Source of the DNA: an uncultured Bacteroidales bacterium
GTDB lineage: Bacteria; Bacteroidota; Bacteroidia; Bacteroidales; FEN-979
Length of the DNA: 64,000 nucleotides
Reading direction: 5' to 3'
NCBI GenBank assembly: GCA_903887775.1
Contig: CAISRB010000016.1
Span: 1-64,000, forward strand
Part shown: positions 9,048 to 17,897 of the stretch, in pieces
Numbering within the stretch: the stretch's first letter is position 1
Layout of the letters: the number at the start of each line of letters is the position of its first letter
The notes under the pieces: model-generated
The model's input: only the letters and a program-made list of their open reading frames with translations
Databases searched by the model: none
Told to the model about the DNA's origin: nothing
Translations under genes and position numbers: made by a program

Positions 9048-10643
9048 TCACCTGCTGATCGCCTGAGCTGCTTTAATAAGAACATCGGGCCTGTGAATGG
9101 AATCGTAAACCGGCATAACTTCCTTTCCGGTTTCAAACAATCCATACACTGCCATCTGAGCAGTCCTCACAGAATATTCTACGGTAAAAACGCAATCTTT
9201 CGGCGCTTCGGCAAACTGGCCTAAAAACGCAAAATTTGTCGCTCCTTTTGGTAAAACCTCAGGCCTGTCGCCAATTTCTCTTGGCATGAACAGGCTGTCG
9301 ACATAAGGCATAGCCACCGGAATACAGTTTACTTTTCCCGCGTTGATTACCGGCTTCATTAAATCACTTATTTTCAGGTGATACCATAGTTCTTCCAGCA
9401 TCTCTTTTCCTGTACATTCTGCCATGGTTTTATTCACAAAATTCCCTTTCCGGTCAGGATAGAGGCCATAACCCCAGAATATTTTAACATCCTTCGCCTG
9501 ATTTGGAAAATGAGGTTGGCGGGCAATTACAAAAGACATCAGCCAGTTTGAATCAGTCATAGTTACTAATCCTCCTGTTCCGTCAACATTACCGGAAAAA
9601 TTTTCCATATAATCATGGAAAGTATTGTCTTTTATTGTAGCCGTAAATGAGTACCATTTTTGAAGGTCGATATTGTCGCAGAAAGGACCGGGGTTGCCAA
9701 AGGCCGGGTCTTTTGCTGCAAGTTTTTTCCATAACTGCCAGGAGCCGGCTTCAGCTATTCCTTTTAATATTGCAGGCCTGTCCCAGGCACCGTTATCTGT
9801 ACTTTCGGTAAGTGAACCGTTCGTGATAAAAACATAATCATTTTCCCCGAGTACAATTTCATTTTTATCTTTCAAATGTATAACAGTAGCTGTTTTTTTA
9901 TCTGCCGACAGGTTAAAATCAATGTCAGCCACTTCTATCCCCAAATCAAAATGCACTCCTTTTTCGAAAAGAAAATTTTTCATGGGAAGGACAACAGAGT
10001 GGTACTGATTGTATTTGGTTCGCATCACCCCCCCTAATCTGTTAAGCCCTTCAACAAGATGAATAAAGCGTTTCATATACCTTCTCATTTCAGCCAGGCT
10101 GCTCCATTTCTGGAATGCAAACATAGAGGTCCAGATATACCAGAAATTAGTTGTAAAAAAATCCTGGTCAAACCAGTCTTCAATCCGTTTATTACCCAAC
10201 GATTTTTCAGATGCAAAAGTCAGCTTCAGCAATTCTGTTTGCTGATGAAGATTAAGCCCGTAAGAAGAAACATCGAGCTTTTTACCTTCTTTTAACAGCC
10301 TTGCCTGGGCATTGGAAACGAAGCGGTTATTAAAATCAAAGGATTCATCTCTAACCGACACTTTCGGGTCTTCATAAGAAGGGATGTAAGAAAGCAGGTC
10401 CCAGTAGCAGGTATAATGCATTTCATGCATTCGTCCGCCTCTTACGACAAATCCTTTGTCTGCATCACCGCCTCCATCCAGCGCCCCTCCCGGTATTCCG
10501 TCTTTTTCCAGAATATGGATGTTGTCACCCGGAACCCCGGCATCTTTTATTAGGTATACGGCACTGGCAAGCGAAGCGATTCCGCTTCCGATAAGATAAA
10601 CTTTTATTTCTTTTGGGTTTTTGTTTTTTAATGATTTCATCAT
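9048..10643 (-). CDS. ohyA: Oleate hydratase (MCRA family, FAD-dependent)
   Basis: This 531-residue protein matches the myosin-cross-reactive-antigen family, which adds water across the cis-9 double bond of unsaturated fatty acids to give 10-hydroxy acids. The N-terminus has the FAD-binding glycine motif YLIGSGIASLASA (16-28) and ILEKDGIPGGALDG. The family block RGGRMHEMHYTCYWDLL follows near 68-84 and includes the conserved Glu implicated in catalysis. It is shorter than many relatives (about 550-650 residues), with the difference at the C-terminus. The likely roles are detoxification of host or environmental unsaturated fatty acids and membrane adaptation. It heads a two-gene operon with the rhodanese-like protein. 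The start may be the first or second Met. Confidence 0.93.
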   Translation of the reverse strand: MMKSLKNKNPKEIKVYLIGSGIASLASAVYLIKDAGVPGDNIHILEKDGIPGGALDGGGDADKGFVVRGGRMHEMHYTCYWDLLSYIPSYEDPKVSVRDESFDFNNRFVSNAQARLLKEGKKLDVSSYGLNLHQQTELLKLTFASEKSLGNKRIEDWFDQDFFTTNFWYIWTSMFAFQKWSSLAEMRRYMKRFIHLVEGLNRLGGVMRTKYNQYHSVVLPMKNFLFEKGVHFDLGIEVADIDFNLSADKKTATVIHLKDKNEIVLGENDYVFITNGSLTESTDNGAWDRPAILKGIAEAGSWQLWKKLAAKDPAFGNPGPFCDNIDLQKWYSFTATIKDNTFHDYMENFSGNVDGTGGLVTMTDSNWLMSFVIARQPHFPNQAKDVKIFWGYGLYPDRKGNFVNKTMAECTGKEMLEELWYHLKISDLMKPVINAGKVNCIPVAMPYVDSLFMPREIGDRPEVLPKGATNFAFLGQFAEAPKDCVFTVEYSVRTAQMAVYGLFETGKEVMPVYDSIHRPDVLIKAAQAISR

Positions 10644-10699
10644 GACTCCTTTTTTGCGATAAAAAATCGTTTAGCAGGCGATTATTTTGGTTGTCCTTA

Positions 10700-10716
10700 G
10701 TTACCGTAAAGGTAAC
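10700..10716. promoter_or_regulatory. Inverted repeat upstream of ohyA, candidate operator
   Basis: GTTACC (10700-10705) and GGTAAC (10711-10716) are perfect inverted halves around GTAAA. On the minus strand the element contains TACCTTTA, one base away from the -7 consensus TAnnTTTG, about 57 bases before the ohyA start. A regulator bound here would cover the polymerase site. No regulator gene is adjacent, so the binding protein is unknown. Confidence 0.4.
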
Positions 10717-10823
10717 ATAAAACTCTGACCTGTTAACACAGGCTTAAGGCATTCCTTTAATTTTATATTCAGGGTTTTGTAATAAATTCTATCCTCTCTG
10801 ATAATTTATCGAAGGGCAATTAT

Positions 10824-10831
10824 TATTTTTG
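10824..10831 (+). promoter_or_regulatory. Candidate -7 box for the BMP lipoprotein gene
   Basis: TATTTTTG fits the Bacteroidota -7 consensus TAnnTTTG and lies 65 bases before the ATG at 10897. No convincing -33 TTTG was found at the usual spacing, so this is tentative. Confidence 0.35.
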
Positions 10832-10896
10832 TAGATTATAGTGAAATCAGGTGACAGATGGGAATATTGACAATGTGCGCATATTAAACTTATTGT

Positions 10897-11937
10897 GTGA
10901 TGAAAAAGTTTTCTTTTCTCTTATTCTGCATTGCTCTGATGCTTGGGCTGTTTCTGTCGTCTTGCCTTAAAACATCGGGCCCTACTCCCCAGCCGGTACT
11001 CAGGATTGGTCTCGTGGGAGGCAGCGGGGGTTTCAACGATGCCGGATTTAATCAGAGCATTCTTACAGGGTTTATCCATGCAGCAAATGATTTTCCGATG
11101 TATTGCCAGGCCCGGGAAAGTAAAACTGCCTCTGACATCCCTGTCAATATCGATTATTATTTGCTGAACAGTTTCGAGATGATTATGACGGCAGGTTACG
11201 AGTCGTCTCAGGCCATCCTCGAAGCCGCCCAGGCGCATCCCGGAACGGATTTTGTGATCCTTGATTATTCGGCGACCTCACCGCCTGCCAATTTGTTGTG
11301 TGCTACTTTCGACGTGGACCAGAGTTCATTTCCCTGTGGTTTCCTCGCCGCCTGGTGGGCCTACAATCAAAACAATATGAATCCTGTTACGGGTTTTGTG
11401 GGCGGTCCTGAGATCCCTGAAATCCGCCAGTTCTCGGTAAGCTTTACGAACGGGGTATCCTACTTTAACAACCTGTATCACAAAAATGTGAGCATTGTAG
11501 GGTGTTATGCATCTTCCTTTTCTGATACACTACAGGGGGCAAGGCTAGCCGATAGTTTGCTGAAGCTAAACGCAAGTGTTATTTTTACATTTGCCGGTAA
11601 AACCGGAAACGGCGCCTTGTATAAAGTCAAGGAGGCCGGTAAATGGGCTATTGGCGTTGATGTGGACCAATACTATTCGATTCCGCAGGTCGGCAGCATA
11701 TTACTTACCTCATGCATAAAAGAGCTCGGTTTGATGACCTATACCATTCTCGGGAATTATTACAATAATAAGTTCCCGGGAGGCACGGTCATTCGCGGAG
11801 ATCTGAGCAACCAGGGCGTGGGAATGGCTCCGTTTCACTATTACGGTCTCCTCATCCCTGACAGTGTTAAAACGGCTATCACTGCGATAGAAACCGGAAT
11901 TAAAAACGGAACGATCAAAACCGGTTGGCCGGAATAG
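10897..11937 (+). CDS. BMP/PnrA-family substrate-binding lipoprotein
   Basis: This is a 346-residue lipoprotein with a leader ending in LSSC (Cys23). The mature part follows the BMP (basic membrane protein, PnrA/Med) family: IGLVGGSGGFNDAGFNQS, a beta-alpha Rossmann-like periplasmic-binding fold, DFVILDYSA near 125, FVGGPEIPEI near 165, and GVDVDQYY near 250. Family members bind nucleosides for ABC import or act as receptors. No permease or ATPase gene is adjacent. The next gene, 82 bases on in the same direction, is a large sensor kinase, so this protein may instead present a ligand to that kinase. Starts at 10897 and 10900 are both possible. Confidence 0.85.
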   Translation: MMKKFSFLLFCIALMLGLFLSSCLKTSGPTPQPVLRIGLVGGSGGFNDAGFNQSILTGFIHAANDFPMYCQARESKTASDIPVNIDYYLLNSFEMIMTAGYESSQAILEAAQAHPGTDFVILDYSATSPPANLLCATFDVDQSSFPCGFLAAWWAYNQNNMNPVTGFVGGPEIPEIRQFSVSFTNGVSYFNNLYHKNVSIVGCYASSFSDTLQGARLADSLLKLNASVIFTFAGKTGNGALYKVKEAGKWAIGVDVDQYYSIPQVGSILLTSCIKELGLMTYTILGNYYNNKFPGGTVIRGDLSNQGVGMAPFHYYGLLIPDSVKTAITAIETGIKNGTIKTGWPE

Positions 11938-11993
11938 GGTGGCCCTGGTCTCAGATTTTTCATTCCGAACGTAACTGAGGGCGTAAATTCAAT

Positions 11994-12001
11994 TATATTT
12001 G
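11994..12001 (+). promoter_or_regulatory. Candidate -7 box before the hybrid kinase
   Basis: TATATTTG matches TAnnTTTG and ends 18 bases before the ATG at 12020. It would allow the kinase gene to be transcribed separately from the BMP lipoprotein. No -33 element is evident. Confidence 0.35.
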
Positions 12002-12019
12002 ACTTATATAAATCAAGAC

Positions 12020-15000
12020 ATGGTATTTGACCGTGCATTACTGTTTATTATCCTGACTTGTTTTCCGGTTTGTCTTTCATACCCGCAAATACAGCAGCCG
12101 GGTACTTTGGCGATGCCCAGGCTGAAAGTTGATAACTGGCAGATGGATCAGGGATTGCCCGTGAACTCCATCATGGCAGTCGCTCAAACTGCGGATGGCT
12201 GGATGTTTTTTGGTACGGAAGAGGGACTGGTCAGATTTGACGGTTTTGCCTTTTCCCTGATGGACAAATCCAACATTCCGGGTTTAAATGTGAATTTCAT
12301 CAGTGCACTTTTAGGGAGCAGGGACACAAGCCTTTGGATAGGAACCGAAGGCGATGGCCTGATCAGGTATAAGAATAACGCTTTTGTTAAATATAATAAA
12401 GCCAATGGATTATCTGACAGCCGCATTTTTGCTTTATCTGAAGATTCGTATGGCGGACTATGGATTGGCACATCAGGAGGAGGTCTGAATTATTTACGGG
12501 ATGGAAAAATAAGTAAATACGATACGACAAACGGATTAGCATGTAATTATATCCGCTCGTTGGCGCTGGATGCCAAAGGCAGGATCTGGGTCGGAACGCA
12601 AAAAGGGCTCTCGGTGATCGATCATGGTAAGATTAAAACTTATTATGCGAAAGATGGACTTACCGATGATTTTATTGAAGCACTCGCATTGGACCAAGAC
12701 CAGAACCTTTGGATCGGTACGAAGGGAGGAGGTCTTATTGTGTTCAAACAGAATAAATTTTCGGTTTACACCATAAGGGACGGGCTTACGAACAATTCGG
12801 TCACTTCTCTTCGCTTCGACATGCATGGCATGTTATGGATAGGAACCAATGGTGGTGGTATTAACCGCATGATGGGTGGGAAATTTTACCCATTTACCAC
12901 GAAAGACGGTCTTTCGAGCAACCTTATCGTTACTTTATTCGAAGACCGCCAACAAAATATATGGGCAGGTTCTTCCGGAGCCGGGATCGATCGGATTAAA
13001 AAGAAATCCATTCAAACCATTTCAGCCAGGGATGGCCTGCCTGGAGAGGTCATTCTCCCCGTATTTGAAGACCATGCAGGAGTTATCTGGCTTGGTGTTG
13101 CAGGAAAAGGGCTCAACAGACTCGAGAATGGCAAGCTGCAAACCTTTACACAAAAAGACGGACTGCCTGATCACCTTGTTCTCACTTTATGTGAAGATGC
13201 GGAAAATACACTGTGGATCGGTACTGTCGGGGGCGGGCTTACCAGTTATAAAAACAAGAGATTCAAGTCATATACTGTTAAAAACGGATTATCCGACAAT
13301 GTCGTGAATGCGGTGTATTGCGATAGTTCCGGCATCATATGGGCAGGTACCACCGGGGGCGGGATCAACCGGTTTGAACATGGCAGGTTTTCCGCCTTCA
13401 CGACTAAAAATGGCCTGTCAAACGATAATGTAAACTGTATTCTAAAGGACAGCAAGGGAAATTTATGGGTTGGGACCAATGGCGGTCTCAACAAGATCAG
13501 GGATGGTAAAATTTCAGTAATAAACAAGGAAAATGGCTTATCGGATGATTATATCCTGTCCTTATACGAAGACCGTGAAGGAAACTTATGGGTGGGAACT
13601 GCCGGAAATGGGTTTAACCTGATCCGTGGTGGAAAAATTACAATGTTTACTATGAATGATGGGTTGATCAATGAGGTAGTACTTAAAATTCTTGAAGATG
13701 ACTTCGGGTATTTCTGGATCAGCTGCAACAAAGGAATTTATAAAATAAAAAAACAGGATCTACTGGATTTTGCGGATTTGAAAATAAAATCATTGAACCC
13801 TGTTGCCTATGGGAAAACAGACGGCATGGAATCTGTCGAGTGCAATGGAGGCGTTTCGCCTGCAGGATGTAAAACACGCGACGGCAAGCTGTTATTCCCT
13901 ACGATTAAGGGAATGTCGATCATAGATCCTGATTTAATGAAAAAAGTTTCTTCCGATTTCTTCCCTCTTTTCATTAATGGAGTCCTGGTTGATGGACAGT
14001 TTGTCAAAATAACCACCCCTTTGACTTTGCCTTCATATTCGAACCGGCTTGAGTTCCGGTACGCTGCCTTGAATTATACGAACCCGGAAAGAATTAAATA
14101 TCGCTGCATGCTGGCTGGATACGACAAAGACTGGATTGATAATGGTACCCGAAGAAGCGCTGATTATACCAATATTTCGGGTGGCGATTACACATTTAAG
14201 GTGATGGCTTCGAATGAAAGTGGCCAATGGGATTTACGGTCCTATAAAGAATTGAAATTTCACCTTAAACCTCCATTTTACCGTTCTTTCCCGTTTTATC
14301 TCATCGTATCGGTCTTTCTGCTGTTGCTGGTGTTTTTTGTAACGTATTATTTCATGGCCAGATTCCAAAGCAAGCAGTTGAAGCGGCTTGTGGAAGAGCG
14401 AACTCTTGAACTTTATCAGAAAATGATCGCTCATAAACAAACCCAGGAGGTGTTGCAGCGGATGAATGCTGAATTATTAATTGCGAAGGAGCAGGCTGAG
14501 TCGGGCGACCGCCTGAAAACCGCCTTCATGAATAACATCTCTCATGAAATCCGTACACCCCTGAATGGCATCATCGGATTCAGCGAATTGATGGCCGATC
14601 CGGATCTGACTCCGACTGAAAGATCCCAATACCATGAAATAGTAAAATCAAGCAGCGACAGGCTGCTGAGTACCGTGACCGATTATATGGATATCTCACT
14701 CCTTGCTTCCGGGAACCAGGAAGTCAGGAAAAACATGTTCAATCTCAGCGATCTGCTGGATGACATTTATAACAGGTTCCTGAAACCATGTAAAAGTAAA
14801 AATCTTGCATTAACCCTTCAAACTCCGGAAACAGCAGGTAAACTGCAAATAATCTCTGACCGTGAACTATTATATAAAGTATTATACCACCTTGTGGATA
14901 ATGCAGTTAAATTTACGAGACAGGGAACTGTTTCTTTCGGCATTGAGGTGAAAGGAAACGAGTTAAAATTTTTTGTCAAAGATACGGGCGTTGGAATCAG

Positions 15001-15607
15001 CAATGAAGTCCAGGCAAGCATCTTTAATAAATTTACACAGGAGAATGTATCCAACACCCGAGGGCATGAAGGCAGCGGCTTGGGTTTATCAATTGTTAAA
15101 GGGATAGTGGAACTTTTAGGAGGCCGCATCTGGCTTGAATCAGTTAAAGGCAAAGGCTCTTCAGTCTTTTTTAGCATACCGGTTGAAATGGCCGGGTTTG
15201 AGAATCAGCATGAATATAAAACAGAAGCAGGCATACAGGCGAAACCACTTATTCTTGTTGCTGACGACGAACCCTCGGCCAGCCTTTTAGCAGAACGCAT
15301 TATGAATAAAGAAGGAGTGGATGTGCTCGTTGTAACGGATGGTCAGCAAGCCATTGAGGCCTGCCGAAAGAACCCTTTAATCTCGATGGTTTTAATGGAT
15401 TTGAAAATGCCGGTCATTGATGGTTTGCAAGCCACCCGTGAAATAAAAATCATCAGACCGCGCTTACCCGTTATTGCAGTTACGGCATATGCACTCAGCG
15501 GAGATGAAAAGAGAGCAAGGGAAGCCGGATGCGACGATTATATTTCGAAACCTTTTGAACGAACGGTTTTGTCGAAAAAACTGAAGAAGTTCGGTCTCGT
15601 GGTATAA
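12020..15607 (+). CDS. Beta-propeller hybrid histidine kinase (one-component two-component system without HTH)
   Basis: The start chosen is ATG 12020, which opens a signal peptide (MVFDRALLFIILTCFPV); a TTG further upstream would not. The 1195-residue protein has about 13 Reg_prop blades (residues about 45-590; recurring LWIGTxGGGLNR and DGLSxxxV), a Y_Y_Y domain (about 690-755), one membrane helix (about 755-780), HisKA with H842 (NNISHEIRTPLNG), HATPase_c (DTGVGIS, GSGLGLSIVKG) and a receiver domain with D1127 (VLMDLKMP). This is the architecture of Bacteroidota hybrid two-component sensors that detect glycans or other ligands in the periplasm. The usual AraC-type output domain is absent, so the phosphate must be relayed elsewhere. 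Confidence 0.93.
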   Translation: MVFDRALLFIILTCFPVCLSYPQIQQPGTLAMPRLKVDNWQMDQGLPVNSIMAVAQTADGWMFFGTEEGLVRFDGFAFSLMDKSNIPGLNVNFISALLGSRDTSLWIGTEGDGLIRYKNNAFVKYNKANGLSDSRIFALSEDSYGGLWIGTSGGGLNYLRDGKISKYDTTNGLACNYIRSLALDAKGRIWVGTQKGLSVIDHGKIKTYYAKDGLTDDFIEALALDQDQNLWIGTKGGGLIVFKQNKFSVYTIRDGLTNNSVTSLRFDMHGMLWIGTNGGGINRMMGGKFYPFTTKDGLSSNLIVTLFEDRQQNIWAGSSGAGIDRIKKKSIQTISARDGLPGEVILPVFEDHAGVIWLGVAGKGLNRLENGKLQTFTQKDGLPDHLVLTLCEDAENTLWIGTVGGGLTSYKNKRFKSYTVKNGLSDNVVNAVYCDSSGIIWAGTTGGGINRFEHGRFSAFTTKNGLSNDNVNCILKDSKGNLWVGTNGGLNKIRDGKISVINKENGLSDDYILSLYEDREGNLWVGTAGNGFNLIRGGKITMFTMNDGLINEVVLKILEDDFGYFWISCNKGIYKIKKQDLLDFADLKIKSLNPVAYGKTDGMESVECNGGVSPAGCKTRDGKLLFPTIKGMSIIDPDLMKKVSSDFFPLFINGVLVDGQFVKITTPLTLPSYSNRLEFRYAALNYTNPERIKYRCMLAGYDKDWIDNGTRRSADYTNISGGDYTFKVMASNESGQWDLRSYKELKFHLKPPFYRSFPFYLIVSVFLLLLVFFVTYYFMARFQSKQLKRLVEERTLELYQKMIAHKQTQEVLQRMNAELLIAKEQAESGDRLKTAFMNNISHEIRTPLNGIIGFSELMADPDLTPTERSQYHEIVKSSSDRLLSTVTDYMDISLLASGNQEVRKNMFNLSDLLDDIYNRFLKPCKSKNLALTLQTPETAGKLQIISDRELLYKVLYHLVDNAVKFTRQGTVSFGIEVKGNELKFFVKDTGVGISNEVQASIFNKFTQENVSNTRGHEGSGLGLSIVKGIVELLGGRIWLESVKGKGSSVFFSIPVEMAGFENQHEYKTEAGIQAKPLILVADDEPSASLLAERIMNKEGVDVLVVTDGQQAIEACRKNPLISMVLMDLKMPVIDGLQATREIKIIRPRLPVIAVTAYALSGDEKRAREAGCDDYISKPFERTVLSKKLKKFGLVV

Positions 15608-15634
15608 TAATCCCATAATCTGACCTCAGGCCGA

Positions 15635-16459
15635 TCACCTGTTCCATAGCCTGAAAAGGTTTTTAAATTCGTTGTGCACCAGGTTGTTGGTGGCGATGAT
15701 TTCTTTTTGAAAGACAGGGTTGTCCCCACCCGAGAAATCACATACTTTGCCACCGGCATTTTGTACGAGCAGCACACCAGCTGAAACGTCCCAGGGGCTT
15801 AAGCCGTATTCATAAAAGCCATCATATCTTCCGGCTGCGGTATATGCGAGGTCAGCTGCTGCTGACCCCAGCCTCCTGATGCCCCGGCTGTGCTGCATCA
15901 GGTACCTGAAAATATCAAGGTAATCCTCCATCCGTCCATAATCGTGATAAGGAAAGCCGGTTGCAAACAAAGAGTCTGAGACGGTCGCAGTATCTGAAAC
16001 CCTTATCACCTCACCGTTTTTGTAAGAAGGTGCATTTTCCCAGGTATAGAAACATTCATTCAGGTTGACCTCGTATATAACCCCGGCAAGGATACGTGTA
16101 TCCTGCATCAGTCCTATGCTTACGCAATACATGGGTACACCATGGATATAATTGGTAGTCCCGTCAAGAGGGTCGATGACCCAGGTAAGTTCACTGCTTT
16201 TCAGCTGTGGACTCTCTTCAGCAATAAAGCCTGAACCCGGCAGGATCTTAGTTAACCGGTCCATGATAAGGGACTCCGATTCACGGTCGACATAGGTCAC
16301 GAAGTTGTTAAAACCCTTTAATTCTATATCGGAAGAATTCAGTTTCCTGATTTCACTGCGAAGAAACTCACCTGCCTCGATGGCGATTTCGCAGGTTTGT
16401 TTTGTAAGTTGCCGGAGGTTCATAGAAATTGATTGATTGAATTTTAAATCAGGATTCAT
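15635..16459 (-). CDS. suhB: Inositol-monophosphatase-family phosphatase
   Basis: The 274-residue protein carries the Mg-dependent IMPase signatures: IAEES (79-83), VIDPLDGTTNYIHG (94-107, metal-binding Asp residues) and SPWDVSAG near 222. The family removes phosphate from inositol-1-phosphate and related sugar phosphates or 3'-phosphoadenosine phosphate; which substrate applies here is not evident. The start overlaps the mtaB stop in an ATGA junction, indicating translational coupling. Met13 (MNLRQLTKQ) is an alternative start. It is convergent with the hybrid kinase gene. Confidence 0.9.
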   Translation of the reverse strand: MNPDLKFNQSISMNLRQLTKQTCEIAIEAGEFLRSEIRKLNSSDIELKGFNNFVTYVDRESESLIMDRLTKILPGSGFIAEESPQLKSSELTWVIDPLDGTTNYIHGVPMYCVSIGLMQDTRILAGVIYEVNLNECFYTWENAPSYKNGEVIRVSDTATVSDSLFATGFPYHDYGRMEDYLDIFRYLMQHSRGIRRLGSAAADLAYTAAGRYDGFYEYGLSPWDVSAGVLLVQNAGGKVCDFSGGDNPVFQKEIIATNNLVHNEFKNLFRLWNR

Positions 16460-17751
16460 TGTTGGCGATACACATACATGCCGTCGCTATCGGTCTCATT
16501 CAGAATAACATTCCTCAGCTGATTTGCCAGTGAATTAAGGTACTTCGTTTTTACCCTGATATAATTCTCTGAGAAGCCGTGCATCCAGCCTTTTGAATTA
16601 TCTGATTCGAATAATACGTTGACTTCCGTACCCCTGTTTTGCTCATAGAAGGCCTTCTTTTTCATCTCCGAAAGATGATGAAGCTGTTTGCTCCTCTCAT
16701 TTTTTACATTTTCGGGAACTACATCAGTAAATTGGGCAGCAAGTGTGTTTTCCCTTTTCGAATAGGCAAAAACATGCATGTATGAAACAGGCATGTTTTC
16801 GAGATAAGAATATGTCTCCCTGAAATTTTCATCCGTTTCTCCCGGGAAACCCACTATCACATCTGAAGCAATACAGGCCAGTGGCAGTTTCTGCCTTATT
16901 TGTGAAACACGGCTGGAATAAAGTTCAAGATTGTATTTTCGTTTCATCGCTTTAAGAATCCTATCTGATCCGGATTGAAGCGGGATGTGAAAATGAGGCA
17001 TGATTTTCTTCGAGGAGGCCGCAAAACCGATGATCTCATCAGAAAGAAGATCAGGTTCAATCGATGATATCCGTATCCTTGACAGCCCTTCAATCTTCTC
17101 GAAGGCCTGTATGAGCTGCAGAAAATTCTCTCCGTTATTCCTGCCAAAATCCCCGATATTCACTCCAGTGAGCACTATTTCCCTGATCCCGTGATTTACA
17201 ATCTCGCAGGCGCTGCCGGTCAGATGCGCAACAGTGTCGCTGCGGCTGTGGCCCCTGGCCAGGGGGATAGTGCAATAGGAGCAGTAGTAATCACATCCGT
17301 CCTGTATCTTCAGAAAAGAACGGGTGCGGTCGCCGTAAGAAAAGGATGGCATAAAATCACTGTTCTCTCTGATACCAGGAATCAGTCCTCCGTGATAATC
17401 CGGAGCCTTCAGTTTCATCAGCTCTTCGAGAAGGTTATATTTTGCAGTGTTGCCCAGGACAAGGTCAACACCTTCCATCAGCAGGAGTTCATCAGGTTTC
17501 AGCTCTGAGAAACAGCCTATGACCGCGATTTTAGCCTTCGGGTTCAGCCTGTGGGCCTGGTGGATGGCAGAGCGGCATTTTTTCTCAGCTACGGAAGTGA
17601 CAACACAGGTGCTGATCACATAGATATCGGCGACTTCATGATGGTTCTTCAGCTCAAACCCCTTTTCCCGGAACTGCCGGGAGATCGAGGAAGCTTCGGC
17701 AAAATTTACTTTACAACCGAAATGGTGAAATGCAATACTGGTGGGATCCAT
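16456..17751 (-). CDS. mtaB: tRNA t6A37 methylthiotransferase MtaB
   Basis: This 431-residue radical-SAM methylthiotransferase converts t6A37 of tRNAs to ms2t6A. The N-terminal UPF0004 domain has the three cluster cysteines C13 (FGCKVN), C49 (STCVVTS) and C80 (VIGCFSE). The radical-SAM triad is C153, C157 and C160 (CDYYCSYC), followed by the family block SDVIVGFPGETDENF. A TRAM-like tail is present. GCKVN and the CVVTS block separate it from MiaB and RimO. A TAnnTTTG box lies only a few bases before the ATG, so the message may be nearly leaderless. Confidence 0.93.
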   Translation of the reverse strand: MDPTSIAFHHFGCKVNFAEASSISRQFREKGFELKNHHEVADIYVISTCVVTSVAEKKCRSAIHQAHRLNPKAKIAVIGCFSELKPDELLLMEGVDLVLGNTAKYNLLEELMKLKAPDYHGGLIPGIRENSDFMPSFSYGDRTRSFLKIQDGCDYYCSYCTIPLARGHSRSDTVAHLTGSACEIVNHGIREIVLTGVNIGDFGRNNGENFLQLIQAFEKIEGLSRIRISSIEPDLLSDEIIGFAASSKKIMPHFHIPLQSGSDRILKAMKRKYNLELYSSRVSQIRQKLPLACIASDVIVGFPGETDENFRETYSYLENMPVSYMHVFAYSKRENTLAAQFTDVVPENVKNERSKQLHHLSEMKKKAFYEQNRGTEVNVLFESDNSKGWMHGFSENYIRVKTKYLNSLANQLRNVILNETDSDGMYVYRQQ

Positions 17752-17755
17752 GGTG

Positions 17756-17763
17756 CAAAGATA
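17756..17763 (-). promoter_or_regulatory. Candidate -7 box immediately before mtaB
   Basis: On the minus strand 17763-17756 reads TATCTTTG, a full TAnnTTTG match. Only four bases separate it from the mtaB ATG, so transcription would begin at or very near the start codon. The upstream promoter half would lie in the tandem array. Confidence 0.4.
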
Positions 17764-17768
17764 ACAAG

Positions 17769-17895
17769 TAGCGAGATAGCGAAAAATGAAAAGCGAAAAG
17801 TGAAAAGCGAAAAGTGAAAAGCGAAAAGCGAAAAGTGAGAAGCGAAAAGTGAAAAGCGAAAAGCGAGAAGTGAAAAGCGAAAAGTGAAAAGCGAC
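17769..17895. repeat. Low-complexity tandem array (GCGAAAAGTGAAAA type)
   Basis: Units of 5 to 10 bases built from GCGAAAA, GTGAAAA and GCGAGAA fill the whole space between the EamA transporter stop and the mtaB promoter. The array is purine-only except for the regular T and C of each unit. It is one of several related arrays in the window. No spacers or conserved direct-repeat length are present, so it is not CRISPR. Confidence 0.8.
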
Positions 17896-17897
17896 AT

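Noticed and set aside
10900..11937. Complete nucleoside ABC importer
   Set aside because: Only the binding lipoprotein is present; no permease or ATPase gene of that type lies in the window.
17769..17895. CRISPR-like repeat array
   Set aside because: Units are 5 to 10 bases, contiguous, and there are no spacers or cas genes. The same holds for the arrays at 23460, 26670, 37861 and 59696.
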